Assembly: GCA_947450545.1 (NCBI GenBank)
Contig: CANFVU010000012.1
Location: 1 to 39,455 of the forward strand
Origin: Actinomycetota bacterium
Lineage (GTDB): Bacteria > Actinomycetota > Actinomycetes > Nanopelagicales > Nanopelagicaceae
Direction of reading: 5' to 3'
DNA length: 39,455 bases
Positions 1-9,144 of this stretch are shown here, in pieces; position 1 is the stretch's first letter; each line of letters starts with the position of its first letter. A program made the position numbers and the translations under genes. A model generated the notes under the pieces. The model saw only the letters and a program-made list of their open reading frames with translations, made no database searches and was not told the origin of the DNA.

Positions 1-327
1 CTTGTCGCGGATAGAGACCTCTCTAAGTCGGGCGTGAATGTTGATTTCTTTGGCTTTCCTTCACGCATGCCAGTGGGGCCAGCAGTGCTTTCAATCCAAA
101 CAGGAGCGCCTCTCATTACGGCGTTTGTTACATACGAAGAGAATCGCATCCGAATCATTTTTCAAAAGCCGATCGACGTTCCAGAGTCGGGCACTCAATC
201 AGAGAAGATTCAGGCAATGATTCAAGAATCAGCAAATCGATTTGCTGGCCACATATTCGATCACACAGTTGATTGGCATATGTTGCAACGAATTTGGATT
301 GATGGAGATTTTGTTGAGCGCACATGA
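1..327 (+). CDS. PatA-like phosphatidylinositol mannoside acyltransferase, C-terminal part
   Basis: The reading frame is open from the first base, so only the last 108 codons are present. The fragment reads as the C-terminal part of the HtrB/LpxL-type lysophospholipid acyltransferase family: a segment of the form 'VDFFGFPSRMPVGPAVLS' (substrate pocket side of the active site) followed by 'GAPLITAF' and a basic tail ending 'DWHMLQRIW'. The catalytic HxxxxD motif would lie upstream of the window. Its stop overlaps the start of the pimA-like gene by four bases (ATGA), the same pairing seen in mycobacteria, where the acyltransferase PatA acylates the mannose added by PimA at the inner face of the plasma membrane. 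The family call is firm; the exact substrate is inferred from the neighbour. Confidence 0.8.
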   Translation, partial: LVADRDLSKSGVNVDFFGFPSRMPVGPAVLSIQTGAPLITAFVTYEENRIRIIFQKPIDVPESGTQSEKIQAMIQESANRFAGHIFDHTVDWHMLQRIWIDGDFVERT

Positions 328-1496
328 ATAGATCACTGAAAATTGGAATGGTCTGTCCCTATGGTTGGGATACGCCTGGTGGCGTGCAAATTCACATGAA
401 GGAACTTGCAGAGCATTTCATGAAAGCAGGGCACGAAGTTTCGTTGCTCGCTCCTGTATCGGATGAAGATTCGCTGACAGAGCCATGGGTTGTTCCAGCT
501 GGACGTCCAGTCCCCATTCCTTTCAATGGAGCAGTTGCCAGAATTCTCTTTGGACCGATAGCAACATCACGAGTTCGCCAATGGATCGCATCAGGAGATT
601 TCGATCTGCTGCATATCCACGAACCGGCGATTCCATCTCTATCTCTCCTAGCATGCGTAGCAGCTGACGGCCCAATGGTGGCTACATTTCATGCATCAGC
701 ACCAAAACAGAAAGCGATCTACGCGATAGGGCCCATTCTCGAACCCGTTCTTGAAAAGTTAAGCGCTCGTATTGCTGTGAGCGAGATGGCTCGAGAAACC
801 CTCAAAGTTCATTTCGACACTGAAGCGGTTGTTATTCCTAATGGCATTGAAACCAAGAAATATCTCAACGGACGCCGCAACGAGGATTGGTATGCACCGC
901 ATACCTTGGGATTCCTTGGCCGCTTTGATGAGCAGCGCAAAGGTTTGCAAGTACTTATTCAAGCGCTTCCTGAGATTGCGAAAAAGATTCCGGGCGTTCG
1001 AGTTTTAGTAGCCGGACCAGGCGAAGATGAGAGCGTTTTGAAAGGTGTGGATCCGTCGATTACATCACGCGTCCGATTCCTCGGCAGACTTTCAGAAGAA
1101 GAGAAAGCCGATTTCTTTGCATCCGTAGATGCCTATGTTGCTCCTAATATTCGCGGTGAATCTTTTGGAATCATTCTTGCAGAAGCGATGGCTGGCGGCG
1201 CTCCGATCATTGCGAGTGATATTCAAGCGTTCAAAGATTTACTGCACGACGGCGAATTTGGAAAACTCTTTTCAAATGAATCTTCTAAGGATTTGGCACG
1301 CGTAGCAATTGATGTGCTGTCGAACGACGAAGCCCGAAGAGAAATGTCAGATCGTGGAAGAGAGTATGCACTAACTTATGATTGGGGCTCAGTAGCGTCA
1401 CAGATTCTTGATGTGTATGAAGTGGCAGTAGCTGGTGGAGCGAAAGTAACCTTAGCTTCCGAAAATCGAGGGTGGAGGAGATTGCGTAATGAGTAA
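324..1496 (+). CDS. pimA: Phosphatidyl-myo-inositol mannosyltransferase, GT4 family
   Basis: A 390-residue GT-B fold glycosyltransferase of family GT4. PimA transfers mannose from GDP-mannose to phosphatidylinositol, the first committed step of phosphatidylinositol mannoside synthesis on the cytoplasmic face of the membrane. Visible marks: the N-terminal 'CPYGWDTPGGVQIH' (residues 11-24) typical of PimA, 'HIHEP' at 97-101, 'TFHAS' at 121-125 carrying the conserved His, 'GRFDEQRKG' at 199-207 with the Arg and Lys that bind donor phosphate, and the EX7E pair E279/E287 in 'ESFGIILAEAM'. The start overlaps the upstream acyltransferase stop (ATGA) and the end overlaps the next gene by 8 bases, so it sits in a tight envelope-lipid operon. 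The alternative would be another GT4 mannosyltransferase, but the N-terminus and the acyltransferase partner favour PimA. Confidence 0.88.
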   Translation: MNRSLKIGMVCPYGWDTPGGVQIHMKELAEHFMKAGHEVSLLAPVSDEDSLTEPWVVPAGRPVPIPFNGAVARILFGPIATSRVRQWIASGDFDLLHIHEPAIPSLSLLACVAADGPMVATFHASAPKQKAIYAIGPILEPVLEKLSARIAVSEMARETLKVHFDTEAVVIPNGIETKKYLNGRRNEDWYAPHTLGFLGRFDEQRKGLQVLIQALPEIAKKIPGVRVLVAGPGEDESVLKGVDPSITSRVRFLGRLSEEEKADFFASVDAYVAPNIRGESFGIILAEAMAGGAPIIASDIQAFKDLLHDGEFGKLFSNESSKDLARVAIDVLSNDEARREMSDRGREYALTYDWGSVASQILDVYEVAVAGGAKVTLASENRGWRRLRNE

Positions 1497-1995
1497 TTCA
1501 GTCTTTATTGCCATTCTCATCATTCTCCTGCTCGCTTGGTATCTCTCCTTTTCTGCTACGAGATTAGATCGCTGTCACCATCGCGTTGAAACAAGTTGGG
1601 AACATCTTGATGCCCTTCTTCAACGACGCGCTGCTTTAGCTCTTGAGATTGCACGCAATAGCGATTTGGATCCAGCAACGGAGATGATTTTGACATCGTC
1701 TGCTTACCAGAGCAGAGAAGCAAACATTGGCGATCGCGAAGATGCAGAGACCTCGCTCTCAGAGTCCTTGAAATTCCTGCATCACAGCGCGTTGCAAGGT
1801 GAGATTACGATTTCAGTCGGTTTGATCAATGAACTCACTACTCTCACGGACAAAATCCGCACTGCAATTGCAATTCACCTTGAGGCAATCAGCGCAGTAA
1901 GAAACTTGCGTCAAAAGTTGGTTTTTCGCTTCTTCCACTTGGCAGGGCGAGCGAAGTGGCCTGAGAAATACCATTTCGAAGATGATGAGCTCTAA
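1489..1995 (+). CDS. LemA-like single-pass membrane protein
   Basis: A 168-residue protein with one N-terminal membrane segment (about residues 4-24, rich in Ile and Leu) followed by a mostly helical domain. The stretch 'RLDRCHHRVETSWEHLDALLQRRAALALEIA' region (residues 25-56) resembles the LemA core, in which an alpha-helical hairpin begins with a V-D/E-x-x-W-x-x-L-x-x-x-L-x-R-R pattern. It starts inside the end of pimA and abuts the DUF3048 lipoprotein gene (stop directly followed by ATG), so the four genes are probably one transcript. The molecular role of LemA-like proteins is not known. The domain is more divergent than textbook LemA, so the family assignment is moderate. Confidence 0.65.
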   Translation: MSNSVFIAILIILLLAWYLSFSATRLDRCHHRVETSWEHLDALLQRRAALALEIARNSDLDPATEMILTSSAYQSREANIGDREDAETSLSESLKFLHHSALQGEITISVGLINELTTLTDKIRTAIAIHLEAISAVRNLRQKLVFRFFHLAGRAKWPEKYHFEDDEL

Positions 1996-3060
1996 ATGAA
2001 GAAGGTATTCGTTTTCCTATCAAGCGCTGCGGTATTGGCTGCTTCACTTGCCGGCTGTACGTCAATTGGTTCGGTCGTAAAGAACGTTTCGGGGAAAAAT
2101 AGTTCTGTAAATGTTCTGACAGGATTGCCAGGGAGCAACGGAGAAGTGCTCGCCGTAAAGATTGATGACACTCCACCGGCACACCCGCAAATCGGTCTGG
2201 AAAAGGCTGACGTCGTTTACATCGAGCAAGTTGAGGGTGGCCTCACTCGATTGGCTACCATTTTTAGCAACCCAGAAAGTTTGCCGGAATTGATTGGACC
2301 TGTTCGCAGTGCTCGCATTAGCGATATCGAAATTTTGGCTCAATATGGAAGAGTTGGATTTGCTTTTAGTGGAGCTCAAACAAAACTTTTTCCCGTAATC
2401 AATTCTGCAAATTTGGAGAATCTTGGTGCAGAACGAGAGCCTCCTTCAATCTATTCACGAGATCTCACACGCATTGCGCCAACCAACATGATTTTGCACC
2501 CCGCTCAGCTTCTTGAAAAAGCAAAGAGCGAAGGCAAATCGATTGATGTCGCTAAGAGCGTTGGGTGGAAAATTGGCGATAAGCCAAAAGGCGGAAAAGC
2601 TGTTGATGCTGTTTCATTTAAGTGGCCAGCATCGCGATATTCAGCGACTTGGTCGACTGCAGAGAAGCGTTGGTTGCTCTCATATCTGGGCGCTCCTGAT
2701 ATGTCGGCGAGCGGAATTCAATTGGGTTCTCCTACTTTGATTATCCAAATGGTTTCGATCACCCCATCGGAATATCACGACAAAGTTGGGGGAGTCACTC
2801 CGTTTAGCAACACGGTTGGATCGGGTAAGGCTTATCTACTTCGCGACGGAGAAGTGTCGACCATCTATTGGAATCGTCAGACTGCTGAAAGTGCGACCTC
2901 GTGGACGTTGAAAGATGGTTCCTCGGCTAACTTCGCTCAAGGCCAAATTTGGATTGCCCTTACGGATAATGAGCCTGTTTTCACCTATCCGGTGAGCAAC
3001 AGCACAGCGCCATCAGCTTCGCCCTCACAAGGAAGCCCAAAAAAGAGCGGCAAAAACTAA
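1996..3060 (+). CDS. DUF3048 domain lipoprotein (YerB-like)
   Basis: A 354-residue exported protein. A lysine-led hydrophobic signal of 20 residues ends in the lipobox L-A-G-C with the lipidated cysteine at 21, predicting a lipoprotein anchored on the outer face of the membrane. The body matches the DUF3048 family: 'NVLTGLPGSNGEVLAVKID' region at about residues 39-57, then 'IGPVRSARISDIEI' and a C-terminal half containing 'STIYWNR' and 'GQIWIAL'. The last 20 or so residues are a Ser/Pro/Lys-rich tail. No function is established for the family. It is the last gene of the envelope group, and the pdxS start follows after 31 bases that carry an inverted repeat. Confidence 0.8.
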   Translation: MKKVFVFLSSAAVLAASLAGCTSIGSVVKNVSGKNSSVNVLTGLPGSNGEVLAVKIDDTPPAHPQIGLEKADVVYIEQVEGGLTRLATIFSNPESLPELIGPVRSARISDIEILAQYGRVGFAFSGAQTKLFPVINSANLENLGAEREPPSIYSRDLTRIAPTNMILHPAQLLEKAKSEGKSIDVAKSVGWKIGDKPKGGKAVDAVSFKWPASRYSATWSTAEKRWLLSYLGAPDMSASGIQLGSPTLIIQMVSITPSEYHDKVGGVTPFSNTVGSGKAYLLRDGEVSTIYWNRQTAESATSWTLKDGSSANFAQGQIWIALTDNEPVFTYPVSNSTAPSASPSQGSPKKSGKN

Positions 3061-3062
3061 AG

Positions 3063-3068
3063 TACGAT
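3063..3068 (+). promoter_or_regulatory. Possible -10 element upstream of pdxS
   Basis: TACGAT fits the TANNNT -10 pattern and lies 23 bases before the pdxS start. No convincing -35 hexamer sits at the expected distance. If used, transcription would start near 3075, inside the inverted repeat, which would remove its left arm from the RNA. Confidence 0.25.
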
Positions 3069-3071
3069 TTA

Positions 3072-3087
3072 CCTCCTAGCCTGGAGG
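3072..3087 (+). promoter_or_regulatory. Inverted repeat that pairs with the pdxS ribosome binding site
   Basis: CCTCC (3072-3076) and GGAGG (3083-3087) are perfect complements around a six-base loop, TAGCCT. The right arm is the pdxS Shine-Dalgarno sequence, four bases before the ATG at 3092. In RNA that includes both arms the ribosome binding site would be closed. This is read directly from the sequence; a regulatory role is inference. Confidence 0.5.
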
Positions 3088-3091
3088 AAAT

Positions 3092-4000
3092 ATGAGCAAC
3101 GAGCTAAACAACGAGAAGAAGCAAGTCGGTACTGCACGCGTTAAGCGCGGAATGGCTGAAATGCTCAAAGGTGGCGTCATCATGGATGTCGTCAACGTTG
3201 AACAAGCAAAGATTGCTGAAGATGCCGGCGCTGTTGCAGTTATGGCTCTCGAGCGCGTTCCAGCAGATATTCGCGCACAAGGCGGAGTGGCTCGTATGTC
3301 AGATCCAGACATGATTCAAGCAATCCAAGCTGCTGTTTCTATTCCTGTTATGGCAAAAGCACGCATCGGCCATTTTGTTGAAGCTCAAGTTCTGCAAAGT
3401 CTTGGCGTAGATTACATCGACGAATCAGAAGTTTTAACTCCTGCTGATTACGAGAACCACATTGATAAGTGGAATTTCACAGTTCCATTTGTTTGCGGTT
3501 CAACAAATCTTGGAGAAGCGCTACGTCGCATCAACGAAGGTGCCGCAATGATTCGATCAAAGGGCGAAGCTGGAACTGGCGATGTTTCAAATGCGACAAC
3601 ACATATGCGCAAGATCAATCAGGAAATTCGTCGCCTCTCATCACTTCGAGAAGACGAACTCTATGTTGCTGCAAAAGAGCTTCAAGCTCCGTACGAGCTT
3701 GTCTGCGAAGTTGCGCGCGAAGGAAAGCTTCCTGTTGTTCTCTTCACTGCAGGTGGAGTTGCAACTCCTGCTGATGCAGCGATGATGATGCAGCTCGGCG
3801 CCGATGGCGTATTCATTGGTTCTGGAATTTTCAAATCTGGAAATCCTGCACAACGCGCTGCGGCTTGCGTTAAGGCAGTTACCTATTACACCGATCCTAA
3901 AGTGATCGCGGATGTATCACGTGGACTTGGTGAAGCAATGGTTGGAATTAACGTTGCAGATATTCCTGTTCCACATCGTTTGGCTGAACGCGGCTGGTAG
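3092..4000 (+). CDS. pdxS: Pyridoxal 5'-phosphate synthase, lyase subunit PdxS
   Basis: A 302-residue (beta/alpha)8 enzyme that builds pyridoxal 5'-phosphate from ribose 5-phosphate, glyceraldehyde 3-phosphate and ammonia supplied by PdxT, in a large cytoplasmic complex (12 PdxS with 12 PdxT in known examples). Key residues are in place: D32 in 'GGVIMDVV', the Schiff-base lysine K89 in '[10 protein letters not shown]', and the second lysine K157 in 'RSKGEAGTG'. The phosphate loop '[20 protein letters not shown]' is near residue 217. The length is normal for the family. The start has a strong GGAGG ribosome binding site, and pdxT follows after 7 bases, so the two subunits are co-produced. Confidence 0.97.
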   Translation: MSNELNNEKKQVGTARVKRGMAEMLKGGVIMDVVNVEQAKIAEDAGAVAVMALERVPADIRAQGGVARMSDPDMIQAIQAAVSIPVMAKARIGHFVEAQVLQSLGVDYIDESEVLTPADYENHIDKWNFTVPFVCGSTNLGEALRRINEGAAMIRSKGEAGTGDVSNATTHMRKINQEIRRLSSLREDELYVAAKELQAPYELVCEVAREGKLPVVLFTAGGVATPADAAMMMQLGADGVFIGSGIFKSGNPAQRAAACVKAVTYYTDPKVIADVSRGLGEAMVGINVADIPVPHRLAERGW

Positions 4001-4007
4001 TAGCTCA

Positions 4008-4607
4008 GTGAAGTTAGGAGTTCTCGCACTCCAAGGTGATGTGCGCGAGCATATTTCTGCGCTTAATGAATGTGGTGCTGAAGCTTTTCCTGTTCGAACT
4101 GCTGAAGAAATCTCAACTCTCGATGGCTTAATTTTGCCTGGCGGAGAGTCCACCACCATCGCAAAGCTTGCACGCAGTTTTGGACTTTTTGACTTGATTG
4201 CTGGGCGAATTAAAGAAGGATTGCCAACATATGGATCGTGCGCGGGAATGATCCTTCTTGCGAACGAATTAGTGGATGGCGCCGTTGGCCAAGAGACTTT
4301 TGGTGGGCTGGATGTAAAAGTTCGCCGCAACGCTTTTGGTCGTCAAGTGGATTCCTTTGAGACCGATCTACCTTTCGAAGGAGTAGGGACAGTTCGCGCG
4401 GTCTTCATCAGAGCTCCTTGGGTCGAAACCACTAATCCAGGGGTGCAAATCCTGGCTTCAGTAGAAATCGAAGGAGTTTCTCATCCTGTCGCCGTTCGGC
4501 AAGGGAATGTATTAGCAACTTCCTTCCACCCTGAATTGACAGGGGATAACAGGGTTCATAGATACTTTGTCACTGAACTTCTTCGTGGAGTTTCCACACA
4601 TTCATAA
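4008..4607 (+). CDS. pdxT: Pyridoxal 5'-phosphate synthase, glutaminase subunit PdxT
   Basis: A class I glutamine amidotransferase of 199 residues that hydrolyses glutamine and channels ammonia to PdxS. The triad is visible: C78 in '[11 protein letters not shown]' and H174/E176 in 'SFHPELT'; 'LPGGESTT' at 43-50 is also characteristic. The frame is open further upstream, into pdxS, but PdxT proteins begin with '[14 protein letters not shown]', so I chose the GTG at 4008, just after the pdxS stop. No clear Shine-Dalgarno sequence precedes this GTG, which suggests translation coupled to pdxS. Confidence 0.95.
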   Translation: MKLGVLALQGDVREHISALNECGAEAFPVRTAEEISTLDGLILPGGESTTIAKLARSFGLFDLIAGRIKEGLPTYGSCAGMILLANELVDGAVGQETFGGLDVKVRRNAFGRQVDSFETDLPFEGVGTVRAVFIRAPWVETTNPGVQILASVEIEGVSHPVAVRQGNVLATSFHPELTGDNRVHRYFVTELLRGVSTHS

Positions 4608-4629
4608 AGTCAGACTGGGGTAGATAAGC

Positions 4630-5382
4630 ATGTCAGGCCATTCCAAATGGGCGACGATCAAGCATAAGAAAGCAATTCTTGATTCGCGTCGCGCAAAGAG
4701 TTTTGCAAAGTACATCAAAGCGATTGAAGTAACAGCTCGCGTTGGTGGCGCAGATCTCGGCGGTAACCCAGCACTTTATGACGCAGTTACTAAAGCTAAG
4801 AAGAACTCGGTTCCTGCAGATAATATTGAACGAGCTATCAAACGCGGAGCCGGACTTGAATCTGGTGGAGCTGAATACATCACCATCATGTACGAAGGTT
4901 ATGGTCCTGGCGGCGTTGCACTCATGATCGAATGTCTATCCGACAATCGCAATCGCGCAGCATCAGAAGTTCGTGTAGCTGTAACACGCAACGGTGGAAG
5001 CATGGCTGATCCTGGTTCAGTTGCATATATGTTCAACCGAAAAGGAATCATCATGGTCTCCAAAGATGGAGGCGTTACAGAAGATAAAATTATGGAAGCA
5101 GCTCTCGATGCTGGGCTAGAAGATGTCAACGATTTTGGTGACAACTTCCAAGTCGTCTGCGAATCATCTGACCTCGTTGCTGTTCGTACCGCTCTTCAAA
5201 GCGCAGGTATTGATTACGAATCTGCCGATAGCTCATTTCTTCCTTCAGTCTCGGTTCCATTGGATGCTGAAAATGCGAAGAAAGTCTTTGGGCTCATTGA
5301 TGCGATTGAAGATCTCGATGACGTTCAAAATGTTTTCGCTAACTTCGATGTCACCGATGAGGTAATGGCGAGCCTCGAGTAG
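4630..5382 (+). CDS. YebC/PmpR family protein (TACO1-like)
   Basis: A 250-residue cytoplasmic protein beginning '[21 protein letters not shown]', the family signature. Three domains are typical; visible markers are '[28 protein letters not shown]' over residues 46-73 and '[19 protein letters not shown]' after about residue 89. Members were first annotated as transcription regulators; recent work on the family links some of them to translation of difficult, for example proline-rich, peptides. The position just before ruvC is the common actinobacterial arrangement. Family membership is certain; the role here is not decided by sequence. Confidence 0.95.
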   Translation: MSGHSKWATIKHKKAILDSRRAKSFAKYIKAIEVTARVGGADLGGNPALYDAVTKAKKNSVPADNIERAIKRGAGLESGGAEYITIMYEGYGPGGVALMIECLSDNRNRAASEVRVAVTRNGGSMADPGSVAYMFNRKGIIMVSKDGGVTEDKIMEAALDAGLEDVNDFGDNFQVVCESSDLVAVRTALQSAGIDYESADSSFLPSVSVPLDAENAKKVFGLIDAIEDLDDVQNVFANFDVTDEVMASLE

Positions 5383-5412
5383 TTCTTAGATACGCTCGAT
5401 AGGCTTTCAACC

Positions 5413-5955
5413 ATGAGAGTTTTAGGAGTCGACCCAGGCCTAACCCGTTGCGGGCTTGGCGTGGTCGAAAGCTCCGGACCTCAACTGCTATCGATGGTTG
5501 GAGTGGGTGTCATCAAAACATCTGCTGACCTTCCTTTGGAGCAACGTCTCCTGGAATTGGAAACGCAACTCATCGAATGGATAGAACTTCACCAGCCTGA
5601 CGTTATTGCTGTTGAACGCGTCTTCTCACAGCTCAATGTTCGAACAGCGATGGCTACTGGCCAAGCTGCTGGTGTTGCACTTCTCATTGCAGCGCGCAAG
5701 GGAATTCCCGTGATGATGCATACTCCGTCTGAAGTGAAAGCAGCAGTGACTGGTTCGGGGCGAGCAGATAAAAAGCAAGTCGCCCTCATGGTTCAGAAAC
5801 TTCTTCGTCTTGATGAAATACCTAAGCCTGTCGATAGCACCGATGCTCTTGCACTTGCGATTTGCCACCATTGGCGTGGAGCAGGCAATGCTCGAGTGGC
5901 ATCTGCACTTGCAGCCGAAAAAATTTCACGGGTTCGAAAGTTGGTGAAGAAGTGA
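5413..5955 (+). CDS. ruvC: Holliday junction resolvase RuvC
   Basis: A 180-residue RNase H-fold endonuclease that cuts Holliday junctions after RuvAB branch migration. The four acidic catalytic residues align as D7 ('[11 protein letters not shown]'), E68 ('VAVERVF'), D141 and D144 ('[14 protein letters not shown]'). The glycine-rich '[10 protein letters not shown]' at 114-123 is also family-typical. It begins ruvC-ruvA-ruvB, and its stop overlaps the GTG start of ruvA. Length is normal. Confidence 0.97.
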   Translation: MRVLGVDPGLTRCGLGVVESSGPQLLSMVGVGVIKTSADLPLEQRLLELETQLIEWIELHQPDVIAVERVFSQLNVRTAMATGQAAGVALLIAARKGIPVMMHTPSEVKAAVTGSGRADKKQVALMVQKLLRLDEIPKPVDSTDALALAICHHWRGAGNARVASALAAEKISRVRKLVKK

Positions 5956-6551
5956 TCGCCTCTCTCAGCGGAGTTGTGAAAAGTGTTTCTGGATCGTCTG
6001 CCGTGGTTGAAGTAGGTGGAGTTGGAATATTGGTACACCTCTCACCTCGCTTATCGGCTTCCTTAACTGTTGGGCTCTCCACACATCTCCATACAACGCT
6101 CATTGTCCGCGAGGACGCTCTCACTCTCTATGGATTTGAAAGTTCATCGGACCGCGAGCTCTTTGAACTGCTAATGACTGTCACGGGAATCGGACCCAAA
6201 GTCGCCCAGTCCGCACTGTCAGTTTTTGATGCGCCAGAGATTATTTCGGCGATCATGAACGATAAGCCAAGCACTCTTGAGAAGATTCCTGGTCTTGGTA
6301 AGAAAGGTGCACAGCGATTAATTCTCGAGCTTAAAGAGAAAGTTCGTGGTTTCGCCTCGTCATCAGCTTACGCACATGGTGCTGGCAGTTGGCGTGAACA
6401 AGTAAATGAAGCTCTCTTGAACCTCGGTTTTACTACGCGCGATACTGATGACGCGCTCGACCTTGTTGCAGCACATTTTGGTAGTGAAATCCCGTCCACA
6501 GATATTGCCGTGCTATTGAAATTTGCTCTGCAAACTCGAGGACGTAAGTGA
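5952..6551 (+). CDS. ruvA: Holliday junction branch migration protein RuvA
   Basis: A 199-residue DNA-binding subunit that forms a tetramer on the four-way junction and loads the RuvB motor. Domain order: an N-terminal OB fold ('[24 protein letters not shown]'-like opening), tandem helix-hairpin-helix motifs ('[14 protein letters not shown]' and '[17 protein letters not shown]'), then the C-terminal RuvB-binding domain ending '[13 protein letters not shown]'. The frame is open 90 bases further upstream, inside ruvC, but the homologous start is the GTG at 5952 overlapping the ruvC stop (GTGA). It overlaps ruvB in turn. Confidence 0.96.
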   Translation: MIASLSGVVKSVSGSSAVVEVGGVGILVHLSPRLSASLTVGLSTHLHTTLIVREDALTLYGFESSSDRELFELLMTVTGIGPKVAQSALSVFDAPEIISAIMNDKPSTLEKIPGLGKKGAQRLILELKEKVRGFASSSAYAHGAGSWREQVNEALLNLGFTTRDTDDALDLVAAHFGSEIPSTDIAVLLKFALQTRGRK

Positions 6552-7606
6552 TGAGCGAGAATGAATCAATCTTGAGCCCTGCTGCAGCGGAGGCAGAGCG
6601 ATTACAAGAGATGGCCTTGCGACCTAAATCTCTTGAAGATTTCACTGGACAATCGCGCGTCTCTGATCAAATTCAATTGCTGTTAGATGCCGCTAAATCC
6701 CGCAACCATCCAGCGGATCACATTCTTCTTTCTGGTCCTCCGGGACTTGGTAAAACAACGCTTGCAATGATTATCGCGTCCGAGATGAACGCTCCCATTC
6801 GAATCACTAGCGGTCCAGCAATCACACATGCCGGCGATCTTGCGTCAATTCTTTCATCGCTTGTTGAGGGAGAAATTCTTTTCTTAGATGAAATTCATCG
6901 AATGTCACGACCTGCTGAGGAACTTCTCTATCTTGCAATGGAAGATTTTCGCGTTGATGTGATCGTAGGTAAGGGCGCAGGAGCTACTGCGATTCCACTT
7001 CAACTTCCACATTTCACTCTTGTAGGTGCCACAACTCGGGCGGGACTTTTGCCAAGTCCATTACGCGACCGATTTGGTTTCACAGCGCAATTAGATTTTT
7101 ATGATGATGCATCGCTCTCTCGAATTGTGAAAAGAAGTGCAGAACTTCTCGAAGTTAATATTGATGCTGATGCAATCGATGAGATTGGTTCGCGGTCTCG
7201 CGGTACCCCACGCGTTGCCAACAGACTTCTGCGTCGCGTTCGAGATTTTGCTCAAGTTCGTGGTGATGGACATATTCGATTAGCTGATGCACAAGCGGCG
7301 CTTGCGATGTATGAGGTGGATGAGAACGGTTTAGATCGTTTGGATCGCTCACTTCTCGATGTTCTGATTCGTCGCTTCGGTGGGGGACCAGTAGGACTTA
7401 CGACGCTGGCGATGGCTATTGGTGAAGAAGCCGAAACGATCGAATCTCTCGCCGAGCCATTCCTCGTTCGAATGGGCTTTCTGGCACGAACTCCACGAGG
7501 TCGAATAGCAACAGAATTGGGTTGGAAACAGCTTGGATTGACCCCTCCCGTTGATAAAGCGGCATCACTCGCCAGCCTTTTCGACACACCGTCCAATGAC
7601 GCCTAG
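6551..7606 (+). CDS. ruvB: Holliday junction branch migration ATPase RuvB
   Basis: A 351-residue AAA+ motor that drives branch migration with RuvA. Walker A 'GPPGLGKT' spans 62-69 and Walker B 'FLDEIH' 111-116; sensor 1 follows in '[10 protein letters not shown]', and a winged-helix domain closes the protein ('[22 protein letters not shown]' region, then 'FLARTPRGR'). GTG at 6548 and ATG at 6551 are adjacent possible starts; I chose the ATG. In many bacteria yajC comes next; here secD starts 11 bases later. Confidence 0.96.
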   Translation: MSENESILSPAAAEAERLQEMALRPKSLEDFTGQSRVSDQIQLLLDAAKSRNHPADHILLSGPPGLGKTTLAMIIASEMNAPIRITSGPAITHAGDLASILSSLVEGEILFLDEIHRMSRPAEELLYLAMEDFRVDVIVGKGAGATAIPLQLPHFTLVGATTRAGLLPSPLRDRFGFTAQLDFYDDASLSRIVKRSAELLEVNIDADAIDEIGSRSRGTPRVANRLLRRVRDFAQVRGDGHIRLADAQAALAMYEVDENGLDRLDRSLLDVLIRRFGGGPVGLTTLAMAIGEEAETIESLAEPFLVRMGFLARTPRGRIATELGWKQLGLTPPVDKAASLASLFDTPSNDA

Positions 7607-7609
7607 ACT
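7604..7609 (+). promoter_or_regulatory. Possible -10 element for a leaderless secD transcript
   Basis: TAGACT fits TANNNT and ends 8 bases before the secD ATG, while no Shine-Dalgarno sequence is visible between them. The first three bases are also the ruvB stop codon. Actinobacteria are known for many leaderless mRNAs; whether this site works is inference, and no -35 was recognised. Confidence 0.25.
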
Positions 7610-7617
7610 CCGGTCTC

Positions 7618-9144
7618 ATGTCTGCGAATATTTCTAAAGCTACCCAGAAGCAGTCCCGCCCAGCGCGGACGATTGCGATCTTGGCCCTTGTCCTTATCGG
7701 CTTCTCCATCTTTGCTGGCCTTGCTAGCGCGACTAAGGTCAAGCTTGGACTTGATCTTCGTGGTGGTACGAGCGTCACTCTGACACCGCGCGGCACAGCT
7801 GGCGGCAAAGTGACATCAGCTGCGATTGATCAAGCGGTTTCAATTATTCGTCAACGCGTTAACTCACTCGGTGTTGCTGAATCAGAAGTATCAGCACAGG
7901 GAAGCGGTACTAACCGCCAGATTGTCATCTCTGTTCCTGGTGACACTGGTGATCGCATCGTGAACCTCGTCGGACAAACCGCAGAACTTCGCTTCCGCCA
8001 AGTTCTTGCGTCTGGTGCAGGCAATGCGAAGTCAACATCCACCGGTGCAGCAAAGTCGGCTGCTTCATTCCCAGCAGGGGTTACAGCAGCACTTGATTCT
8101 CAATTTGCAGCATTGGATTGCACAAACGCGAAGAACCGCCAAGGTGGAAATGTTGATGTACCAACATCCGCTCTTGTCACTTGTTCACGCGATGGTGGAA
8201 CAAAATATATTCTCGCTCCAGCTGAGGTTCTTGGAAGCCAGGTCAGTAAAGCCGCAGCAGTCCTTGATCAACAAGGTGGTTCAGGTTGGATGGTTTCACT
8301 TACCTTCAATGGCGATGGAACCAAAGCCTTTGGTGCAATGACAACTCGCATCACTGGTCTTGCAGCACCTGCTAACCAAGCAGCGATTGTTCTCGATGGC
8401 TTAGTCGTGTCATCTCCTCGAATCATCGAGGCGATTAATAGTGGAAGTGCTCAAATCACGGGTAACTTCACACAAACTGACGCAACAGATCTTTCAAACG
8501 TACTCAAGTACGGTGCACTTCCACTCGCATTTGACCGCGGAGAAGTGCAGCAAGTTTCTCCAACATTGGGATCTGACCAACTTCGCGCCGGTCTTCTCGC
8601 AGGCGGAATCGGACTTGGATTAGTTCTTCTTTATTCACTTCTTTATTACCGAGGTCTCGGTCTTGTGTCTGTAGGGTCCCTCGCAGTAGCAGGAGGAATT
8701 ACCTATCTCTCCTTCTTATTGCTCGGTAAATACATTGGTTTCACACTTACTTTGGCAGGTATCGCCGGAGCAATCGTGTCGATCGGTATTACCGCAGACT
8801 CATTCATCGTCTACTTCGAGCGCTTGCGCGATGAAGTTCGTGAAGGTCGTTCGCTGAAGACTGCAGTCGAAACTGGATGGCAACGTGCGCGTCACACCGT
8901 TCTTGTAGCTGACTTCGTTTCGTTGATTGCTTCGATCCTTCTCTACTTCTTTGCAGTCGGTGGCGTCCGAGGTTTTGCATTCACTCTTGGACTTACAACG
9001 TTTGTAGATCTTTTCGTTGTCTTCTTCTTCACTAAGCCACTCGTTACTTTGCTTGCTCGTACCTCGTTCTATTCACGAGGCGGAAACCTCTCTGGCTTCT
9101 CAGCTAAGAGCTTAGGTGTTGTTACAGGAAAGGATGTTGCGTAA
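7618..9144 (+). CDS. secD: Protein translocase subunit SecD
   Basis: A 508-residue RND-fold membrane protein that works with SecF to pull exported proteins out of the SecYEG channel using the proton gradient. Visible parts: an N-terminal membrane segment (about residues 20-38), the family signature 'KLGLDLRGGTSVTL' right after it, a large external domain with a Ser/Ala/Thr-rich insert near residues 130-150, and five C-terminal membrane helices containing 'GITADSFIVYFERLRDEVREG'. SecF follows with a TAATG overlap. The absence of yajC between ruvB and secD is unusual for this gene block. Confidence 0.96.
   Translation: MSANISKATQKQSRPARTIAILALVLIGFSIFAGLASATKVKLGLDLRGGTSVTLTPRGTAGGKVTSAAIDQAVSIIRQRVNSLGVAESEVSAQGSGTNRQIVISVPGDTGDRIVNLVGQTAELRFRQVLASGAGNAKSTSTGAAKSAASFPAGVTAALDSQFAALDCTNAKNRQGGNVDVPTSALVTCSRDGGTKYILAPAEVLGSQVSKAAAVLDQQGGSGWMVSLTFNGDGTKAFGAMTTRITGLAAPANQAAIVLDGLVVSSPRIIEAINSGSAQITGNFTQTDATDLSNVLKYGALPLAFDRGEVQQVSPTLGSDQLRAGLLAGGIGLGLVLLYSLLYYRGLGLVSVGSLAVAGGITYLSFLLLGKYIGFTLTLAGIAGAIVSIGITADSFIVYFERLRDEVREGRSLKTAVETGWQRARHTVLVADFVSLIASILLYFFAVGGVRGFAFTLGLTTFVDLFVVFFFTKPLVTLLARTSFYSRGGNLSGFSAKSLGVVTGKDVA

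Noticed and set aside
3912-4007. Long N-terminal extension of pdxT inside pdxS
   Set aside because: PdxT proteins start at '[10 protein letters not shown]'; the extension is the shadow of pdxS in another frame.
5928-5937. GGGTTCGAAA at the end of ruvC, tRNA-like
   Set aside because: Inside the ruvC coding region, without any cloverleaf partners.
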